A DNA stretch of 64,000 nucleotides from Archivesica marissinica (taxonomy: Eukaryota; Mollusca; Bivalvia; Venerida; Vesicomyidae): contig CM026404.1 of the NCBI GenBank assembly GCA_014843695.1, positions 3,762,518 to 3,826,517 of the forward strand. Direction: 5' to 3'. Below are positions 56,025 through 64,000 of the stretch, in pieces (the stretch's first letter is position 1; every line of letters starts with the position of its first letter). Under the pieces are notes generated by a model. That model saw only the letters and a list, made by a program, of their open reading frames with translations, was not told the origin of the DNA and searched no databases. The translations under genes were made by a program, and so were the position numbers.

Positions 56025-56743
56025 ACCTGTGTCTGGACTAATGCTACACACCGGCAGACGCAAAAGTGCTTAATAGTATAAACGTGCAGGTGGACAGTCT
56101 GCGGTTTTATGGTAATACCTGTGTCTGGACTAATACTAAACACCGGCAGACGCAATAGTGCTTTATAGTATAAACGTGCAGGTGGACAGTCTGCGGTTTT
56201 ATGGTAATACCTGTGTCTGGACTAATGCTAAACACCGGCAGACGCAATAGTGCTTTATAGTATAAACGTGCAGGTGGACAGTCTGCGGTTTTATGGTAAT
56301 ACCTGTGTCTGGACTAATGCTAAACACACCGGCAGACGCAATAGTGCTTTATAGTATAAACGTGCAGGTGGACAGTCTGCGGTTTTATGGTAATACCTGT
56401 GTCTGGACTAATGCTAAACACACCGGCAGACGCAATAGTGCTTTATAGTATAAACGTGCAGGTGGACAGTCTGCGGTTTTATGGTAATACCTGTGTCTGG
56501 ACTAATGCTAAACACACCGGCAGACGCAATAGTGCTTTATAGTATAAACGTGCAGGTGGACAGTCTGCGGTTTTATGGTAATACCTGTGTCTGGACTAAT
56601 GCTAAACACACCGGCAGACGCAATAGTGCTTTATAGTATAAACGTGCAGGTGGACAGTCTGCGGTTTTATGGTAATACCTGTGTCTGGACTAATGCTAAA
56701 CACACCGGCAGACGCAATAGTGCTTTATAGTATAAACGTGCAT
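56025..56743. repeat. 92-94-bp tandem repeat (about 8 copies)
   Basis: The unit contains GTGCAGGTGGACAGTCTGCG, TACCTGTGTCTGGACTAATG and GACGCAATAGTGCTTTATAG. CA-dinucleotide slippage (AAACACC/AAACACACC) makes the two lengths. Confidence 0.93.
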
Positions 56744-56984
56744 AAAACAATTTTTAAAAATTATTATATAAGAAAAAATGTTATAATACTTTTTTCAGCC
56801 CAGTTATTCATACTACTAAAGCAGTTATGTCAACCTGTGTGCTAAAATACAAGTATTGCACATTTGGATAACATTTAAATATATTGATACTGTACCTATT
56901 TGTGACCAGGTTGCCCATGGGTACATGTCAAATACCAAAACACGAAACATAGATTCCAGGAATTAAGATTTATTTGAACAACAT

Positions 56985-57129
56985 AAAATATCAAAAGTAA
57001 ACAAACTATATACTAGGTCGAAATATATAACATCAAAGTAAACAAACTATATACTAGGTCGAAAAATATAACATCAAAGTAAACAAACTATATACTAGGT
57101 CGAAAAATATAACATCAAAGTAAACAAAC
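56985..57129. repeat. 41-bp minisatellite (about 3.5 copies)
   Basis: The unit contains ATATACTAGGTCGAAAAATA and ACATCAAAGTAAACAAAC. It is joined directly to the 19-bp array at 57130. Confidence 0.93.
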
Positions 57130-57572
57130 GTACGTGTATATACTACAAGTACATGTATATACTACAAGTACGTGTATAGTGTATATACTACAGGTACGTG
57201 TATATACTACAAGTACGTGAATATACTACAAGTACGTGTATATACTACAAGTACGTGTATATACTACAAGTATGTGTATATACTACAAGTATGTGTATAT
57301 ACTACAGGTACGTGTATATACTACAAGTACGTGTATATACTACAAGTACGTGAATATACTACAAGTATGTGTATATACTACAAGTACGTGTATATACTAC
57401 ATGTACGTGTATATACTACATGTATGTGTATATACTACAAGTACGTGTATATACTACAGATACGTGTATATACTACAAGTACGTGTATATACTACAGATA
57501 CGTGTATATACTACAAGTATGTGTATATACTACAGGTACGTGTATATACGACAAGTACGTGTATATACTACA
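57130..57572. repeat. 19-bp minisatellite (about 23 copies)
   Basis: The unit is TACAAGTACGTGTATATAC. It matches left-arm units 12362-12804 in order; the remaining left units are absent. Confidence 0.95.
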
Positions 57573-57666
57573 GCTTTTGGTAATTTCTACCTTGAACATA
57601 TTAATACATAGAACTAATTTAGCAACACTCAAAAACTCTCATACTCAAAAACAAGTATTCCCCAGT

Positions 57667-57950
57667 CACTCCATGACAACTAACGTTGTATGCAAGTATT
57701 CCTCAACCTCCACGACAACTAACGTTGTACACAAGTATTCCTCAATCTCCATGACAACTAACGTTGTACGCAAGTATTCCTCAATCTCCATGACAACTAA
57801 CGTTGTACGAAAGTATTCCTCAATCTCCATGACAACTAACGTTGTATGCAAGTATTCCTCAATCTCCATGACAACTAACGTTGTATGCAAGTATTCCTCA
57901 ATCTCCATGACAACTAACGTTGTATGCAAGTATTCCTCAACCTCCACAAC
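57667..57950. repeat. 39-bp minisatellite (7 copies)
   Basis: Mirror of 11984-12266; same copy number and variants. Confidence 0.93.
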
Positions 57951-58204
57951 AAATAACTTGCACGTAGATTCAGCTTATTGGCAACGTTCTTTGAATGTCT
58001 CACAAGTCAAATCTGTCTACATTTTTGGAAACCCAATGATAAACTTTATGCTATGCTATGTTTTTTAAGCTGTAAATAAATTATGTTGTTAATGTTTTTT
58101 TTACTGTTTATTATGTATATATGAAAATCTTGTGTATTTCTCTACAAACTATTTACGTATACCATGCAAAATATATTTCTCTGTTTGAGCGAGATGTTCA
58201 AGCA

Positions 58205-58413
58205 TTAACCCGTAACCTGCCGAATAAATTGTACGGAATGTGCAAACAACATAGATCCAGATCAGCCATGGCATAAACGAAGCGTCTGATCAGGATGTGT
58301 TTTAGATCCATTATCCGAATAGCAAACAGCATAGAACCTTATTCTGTGCCATCTGATGGCTCTATGCTGTTTGCAATAGCGACTTTAGTTGTGATTGGCC
58401 GGATAAGGGTTAA
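58205..58413. mobile_element. piggyBac-like MITE
   Basis: Mirror of 11521-11729; TTAA at both ends. Confidence 0.78.
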
Positions 58414-58718
58414 AATGCTTTTGACATAATTATGATGGAGATAATATATAGCATTGACATAATTATGATGGAGATAATATATAGCATATCAGTTAAATAT
58501 GTTTGGGTTTATTTTGCCATTCCATGCATCAGATAAGTTATGCAAGGTTTTAGAAAATATGAATCGTGAAGCAATATATTTATTGGAATTACGTATGGGA
58601 TCATCAATGTACCAAATGATTGGCTGAAATGTCTGGTCATTTTGCAGATAAAGTCGATGTGTACTAACTGATTATTCTATAATAAATTTGGAGCCAAAAG
58701 TGAGTTATGAGATTTTCT

Positions 58719-59855
58719 AAGAACAGCAATACTGTTAGTTGCTGGGAACTGATCAACAAGAACAGCAATACTGTTAGTTGCTTGGAACTGATCAACAAGA
58801 ACAGCAATACTGTTAGTTGCTTGGAACTGATCAACAAGAACAGCAATACTGTTAGTTGCTGGGAACTGATCAACAAGAACAGCAATACTGTTAGTTGCCG
58901 GGAACTGATCAACAAGAACAGCAATACTGTTAGTTGCCGGGAACTGATCAACAAGAACAGCAATACTGTTAGTTGCTTGGAACTGATCAACAAAACAGCA
59001 ATACTGTTAGTTGCTGGGAACTGATCAACAATAACAGCAATACTGTTAGTTGCCGGGAACTGATCAACAAGAACAGCAATACTGTTAGTTGCCGGGAACT
59101 GATCAACAAGAACAGCAATACTGTTAGTTGCTTGGAACTGATCAACAAGAACAGCAATACTGTTAGTTGCTTGGAACTGATCAACAAGAACAGCAATACT
59201 GTTAGTTGCCGGGAACTGATCAACAAGAACAGCAATACTGTTAGTTGCTGGGAACTGATCAACAAGAACAGCAATACTGTTAGTTGCTGGGAACTGATCA
59301 ACAAGAACAGTAATACTGTTAGTTGCTTGGAACTGATCAACAAGAACAGCAATACTGTTAGTTGCTTGGAACTGATCAACAAGAACAGCAATACTGTTAG
59401 TTGCTTGGAACTGATCAACAAGAACAGCAATACTGTTAGTTGCCGGGAACTGATCAACAAGAACAGCAATACTGTTAGTTGCCGGGAACTGATCAACAAG
59501 AACAGCAATACTGTTAGTTGCTTGGAACTGATCAACAAGAACAGCAATACTGTTAGTTGCCGGGAACTGATCAACAAGAACAGCAATACTGTTAGTTGCC
59601 GGGAACTGATCAACAAGAACAGCAATACTGTTAGTTGCTTGGAACTGATCAACAAGAACAGCAATACTGTTAGTTGCTGGGAACTGATCAACAAGAACAG
59701 CAATACTGTTAGTTGCCGGGAACTGATCAACAAGAACAGCAATACTGTTAGTTGTTTGGAACTGATCAACAAGAACAGCAATACTGTTAGTTGCTGGGAA
59801 CTGATCAACAAGAACAGCAATACTGTTAGTTGCTTGGAACTGATCAACAAGAACA
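58719..59855. repeat. 39-bp minisatellite (29 copies)
   Basis: Mirror of 10078-11215. A 1-bp deletion (AACAAAACAGC) near 58990 breaks the long frame and a few single-base changes are present. Confidence 0.96.
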
Positions 59856-59972
59856 TGTTACTTTTGCCTATGGATACACTTCTAGATGGGAAATAATTAG
59901 ATATGACAAAGAATGTAAAACATAATGTAATAAGACATAATAAATGGTTAAAATCATTTTAAAATTCTAGAT

Positions 59973-60168
59973 AAAAACACAAACTGCTAAAATATGCAAA
60001 GAGCACACAAACTGCTAAAATATGCAAAGAGCACACAAACTGCTAAAATATGCAGAGCACACAAACTGCTAAAATATGCAGAGCACACAAACTGCTAAAA
60101 TATGAAGAGCACACAAACTGCTAAAATATGCAGAGCGCGCACACGCGCGCACGCGCGCACGCACACAC
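59973..60168. repeat. 26-28-bp minisatellite plus GC/GT alternating tract
   Basis: Mirror of 9765-9958; the purine-pyrimidine tract is at 60135-60168. Confidence 0.9.
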
Positions 60169-61144
60169 TGTTAAGATATGCAAAGAGCAAAGAACCTGAT
60201 AAAATATGTAAAGAGAATACATTGTGAGACTGGCTATGAGATTGTACACACTTTCTCCAATTTCACTCAATCATTCTGATTGGTTGAACCGACTACAAAT
60301 CTCTGACTGAATCAAATCACTTGAGCTCGAGAAAACTATTATAACCTTGGGGCCTGGTCTGCAGGTGCTAGAAAACACAAATATGGCTTTATACACATAC
60401 AGCAATTGAATGTGCGAAATATCAACCTTATTTCTCGATTATTTCGTTAATGTTTATAATATCAAGAAACTGACTGGATTACTATACTTGTCTTGCATTT
60501 CTTCATTAAATTACCAGTGCCTGAACATATTTGTGGACCAGTCAGCCTGTGGGCGGATGGAGAAATTTAAATTACCAATCGACAGTTTGAACGATTTACG
60601 GTTAAACTGTTGGTTTGTGTTAGTTTACCGGTAGTTAGAATGGATGTGGTATACCAGTAACATTCTCTGTGTAACGCTATACAATTGTATGTAGATAAAT
60701 AATTTACATTTGACTTTGTCTTACACCAGGCCTGGAGGTTACAAAACTGTTCTCTACTCTCAAATTGAAGCGACACAATTGGTTGGGTTTCATATTTGCT
60801 CTGGACTCGACCAATCAGAGTTTGAGATTGGGAGAAAACAGGATGCTTGAGACAAAGTAGAAGAGTTTAACAACATGCATGTAGTACATGGTGTTTATCG
60901 TTTCAAATATGGAACCATTAAATTTTCTCTTTTTTTTTTTTTTATTACATGATTTTCAATATTTATATAAAATTTTAAAATACTTGTCTGTAGTAAACAA
61001 ATACAAAAAACAACAGGTAACATGATTAAAATTTCACTTTAAAATTATTCATTAAAAAATTTGACAAGAGCTGTCGCAAGACCAGCACGCTCGACTATTC
61101 ACATAAATAAGTTGTCAAGAGTGCATGCATGTTAGTCCATTTGA
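60169..61144. other. unique intergenic sequence, nothing recognised
   Basis: Mirror of 8791-9764, nearly identical, with a T-run at about 60930-60943. Confidence 0.5.
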
Positions 61145-61938
61145 GAGACCAGACCAGCACACCTCTTGCATACAGTAGAGACCAGACCATCACACCTCTT
61201 GCATACACTAGAGACCAGACCATCACACCACTTGCATACAGTAGAGACCAGACCATCACACCACTTGCATACAGTAGAGACCAGACCATCACACCTCTTG
61301 CATGCAGTAGAGACCAGACCATCACACCTCTTGCATACAGTAGAGACCAGACCATCACACCTCTTGCAGTAGAGACCAGACCATCACACCTCTTGCAGTG
61401 ACCTATGCATACAGTAGAGACCAGACCATCACACCTCTTGCAGTAGAGACCAGACCATCACACCTCTTGCAGTGACCTATGCATACAGTAGAGACCAGAC
61501 CATCACACCTCTTGCAGTGACCTATGCATGCAGTAGAGACCAGACCATCACACCTCTTGCATACAGTAGAGACCAGACCATCACACATCTTGCATACAGT
61601 AGAGACCAGACCATCACACCTCTTGCATGCAGTAGAGACCAGACGATCACACCTCTTGCAGTAGAGACCAGACCATCACACCTCTGCATATAGTAGAGAC
61701 CAGACCATCACACCTCTTGCAGTAGAGACCAGACCATCACACCTCTGCATACAGTAGAGACCAGACCATCACACCTCTGCATACAGTAGAGACCAGACCA
61801 TCACACCTCTTGCAGTAGAGACCAGACCATCACACCTCTTGCAGTAGAGACCAGACCATCACACCTCTTGCATGCAGTAGAGACCAGACCATCACACCTC
61901 TTGCAGTAAAGACCAGACCATCACACCTCTTGCAGTAG
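61145..61938. repeat. composite minisatellite, about 25 copies
   Basis: Mirror of 7998-8790 with the same order of unit types (AGAGACCAGACCATCACACC core). Confidence 0.93.
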
Positions 61939-62015
61939 ATAATGTTGCAATCACGGGCACGCAGCTGGATAGAACCAATGTACTGGTTCGGGCATGTTCA
62001 ATATTAATGGCAGAT

Positions 62016-62232
62016 TTACACGGGACACTAGCATACAGTGCACGGGACACTAGCATACAATGCATGGGATACAATGCATGGGACACTAGCATACAGTGCA
62101 TGGGAGCATACAGTGCACGGGACACTAGCATACAGTGCACGGGACACTAGCATACAGTGGTGCACAGGACACTAACATATAGTGCACGGGACACTAGCAT
62201 ACAGTGGTGCATGGGACACTAGCATACAGTGG
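62016..62232. repeat. irregular 22-23-bp minisatellite
   Basis: Mirror of 7701-7917. Confidence 0.85.
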
Positions 62233-62522
62233 GATCTCATTGTTTTAAAACAGGAATAAGAGTTTAAAAATAACGAGACGTGTGCTATAGTTATGGAACT
62301 TGATTGAAACATCTCGCATGTTGAGAGTGGTACAGCTTCAAAGCTATACACCAAGTGGTTCAAAGAGATATATGCTATATCCTTGCCTTTCGGCCATCAC
62401 CCGGGGCGAGTACAAGAGCCCGTCTTATTCTTCCAATTGTAAAAACACTATATAAAAATAGTTTAAAGGCACGCTATCAATGTTGTATTATGATGGAATC
62501 AACTGAAGTTTATGTTCCTTGT

Positions 62523-62767
62523 TTAATGCATTTCATTCTGGATACCGTTCACAGTATTTACAAAGAACATAGAGCCAGATCAGCCGCCATGGAATGTTCC
62601 GTCTGATTAGACTCTATTCCGTTTGCTATTCAGATGATCTTGCTAAGACACTTGGTTATGTAGCAAACAACATAGATCCTGATCAGCATGCAGCGTCACG
62701 CTGCGGCTGATCTGGATCTATGTTGTTTGCAAAAACCTTTAAATGTATCCAGAATGAAATGGGTTAA
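62523..62767. mobile_element. piggyBac-like MITE with internal hairpin
   Basis: Mirror of 7166-7410; TTAA at both ends; hairpin at about 62663-62730. Confidence 0.82.
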
Positions 62768-63360
62768 TGCACGTGATGCACGTGCACAAGGCTTTTTTAT
62801 ATATCACCAAGAAACGAACATCTCCGCAGCCATTTGACAAGATTTCCACATAACAATGCTCCTTTAACCATTCAGAAGATATTCAACTTAACTCTTTGCA
62901 TGCTGGGTAAATTAAAGGCTATAAATAGTTCCAAGTAACTGTAGCAGACGACAGTACATTAATGTGTTCTTATTTGAAATTTATACATATGGAAATATGT
63001 CATGGAATTTATTTAGAATCGTGTCATTATGGCACAATAATGACACAATTCTAATGAAAAACCATGACATATTTTCAAGACTGTTATTTTTACACCTAAC
63101 ATGCAGAGTTCACAAATTGCAGATGATTGCAGAGAAGTAACTTTTCATGTATTATAATATAAAATGATCTAAAATAGAACCTATGAACTAACAATTCTAA
63201 TATATATGTAAAATATAGGTATAGGCACATGTAAACAAACAAATATAAATTTAGCAGAAAGTAATGTAGAATTTAAGCTCCAATTTGAGCTTACACAAAA
63301 ATGTAAACCGGACATAAAAACACAAAATATGAAAGCAAGTTTTGCATAAAGAAGACGCCG
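62768..63360. other. AT-rich intergenic sequence with one hairpin
   Basis: Mirror of 6573-7165. Hairpin at 62995-63072. No gene. Confidence 0.6.
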
Positions 63361-64000
63361 ATGATCCCCGTGATCTGTAACCCGACTTTGGTACGTACAG
63401 ATGTAACATCGATGATTCCCGTGTTCTGTAACCCGACTTGGGTACGTACAGATGTAACATCGATGATTCCCGTGATCTGTAACCCGACTTGGGTACATAC
63501 AGATGTAACATCGATGATTCCCATGATCTGTAACCCGACTTGGGTACGTACAGATATAACATCAATGATTCCCGTGTTCTGTAACCCGACTTGGGTACGT
63601 ACAGATGTAACATCGATGATTCCCATGATCTGTAACCAGACTTGGGTACATACAGATGTAACATCGATGATTCCCGTGATCTGTAACCCGACTTGGGTAC
63701 GTACAGATGTAACATCGATGATTCCCGTGATCTGTAACCAGACTTGGGTACGTACAGATGTAACATCGATGATTCCCGTGTTCTGTAACCCGACTTGTGG
63801 TACGTACAGATGTAACATCGATGATTCCCGTGATATGTAACCCGACTTTGGTACGTACAGATATAACATCGATGATTCCCGTGATCTGTAACCCGACTTG
63901 GGTACGTACAGATGTAACATCGATGATTCCCATGATCTGTAACCAGACTTGGGTACGTACAGATGTAACATCGATGATTCCCGTGATCTGTAACCCGACT
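63361..64000. repeat. 51-bp minisatellite, truncated by the window end
   Basis: Mirror of about 5933-6572. The first seven units match the left arm exactly; from about 63750 there are unit differences, a 1-bp insertion (CTTGTGGTACG) and a substitution (GATATGTAAC) not seen on the left. Confidence 0.95.

Overview
This is a eukaryotic, almost certainly bivalve-mollusc, genomic window. The reasons are a spliced animal PLD3/PLD4-type gene, a Nanos gene, several tRNA-headed SINE families, short TIR elements, and exceptional saturation with minisatellites. I cannot name the species. There are no prokaryotic features.

Layout. Positions 1-2315 hold a SINE followed by the large 3' coding exon of a Nanos germline regulator (plus strand). 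It has an intact Nanos-type double CCHC zinc finger, and more than half of the encoded protein is two in-frame minisatellites. From 2316 to 18771 the sequence is mostly tandem arrays (15-51 bp units), MITEs and SINEs, with no supported gene. From 18772 to 27053 (minus strand) lie five exons encoding the C-terminal half (266 aa) of a PLD3/PLD4-like phospholipase-D-fold protein, including the second HKD motif. From about 27210 to 30905 a 28-bp minisatellite runs into an assembly gap of exactly 1000 N (30906-31905).

Beyond the gap everything is mirrored. The 28-bp array resumes as its reverse complement (31906-41557). The same five PLD exons follow on the plus strand (41698-50663), and then the same SINEs, MITEs and arrays in reverse order to the window end. 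Position 64000 corresponds to about 5933 in the left arm, so the mirrored Nanos would fall outside the window. The window is therefore one giant inverted repeat centred on a gap. Arms differ in array copy number, in one SINE presence/absence, in one ~1.1 kb indel, and in two PLD residues. The simplest reading is two allelic contigs joined head to head; a real inverted duplication is the alternative.

Genes. Nanos and the left PLD copy are convergent, about 16.5 kb apart. Both PLD copies lack the 5' half (transmembrane anchor and first HKD motif), which should lie upstream of the 28-bp array, so neither model is complete here. The most unusual biology is that three of the four PLD introns contain tandem duplications that captured the exon-intron junction itself, including an 82-bp minisatellite carrying the catalytic HKD codons plus the splice donor (about ten copies in the left arm, three in the right). 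Most long open frames in the window are unspliced reads through arrays whose unit length is a multiple of three, and are not genes.
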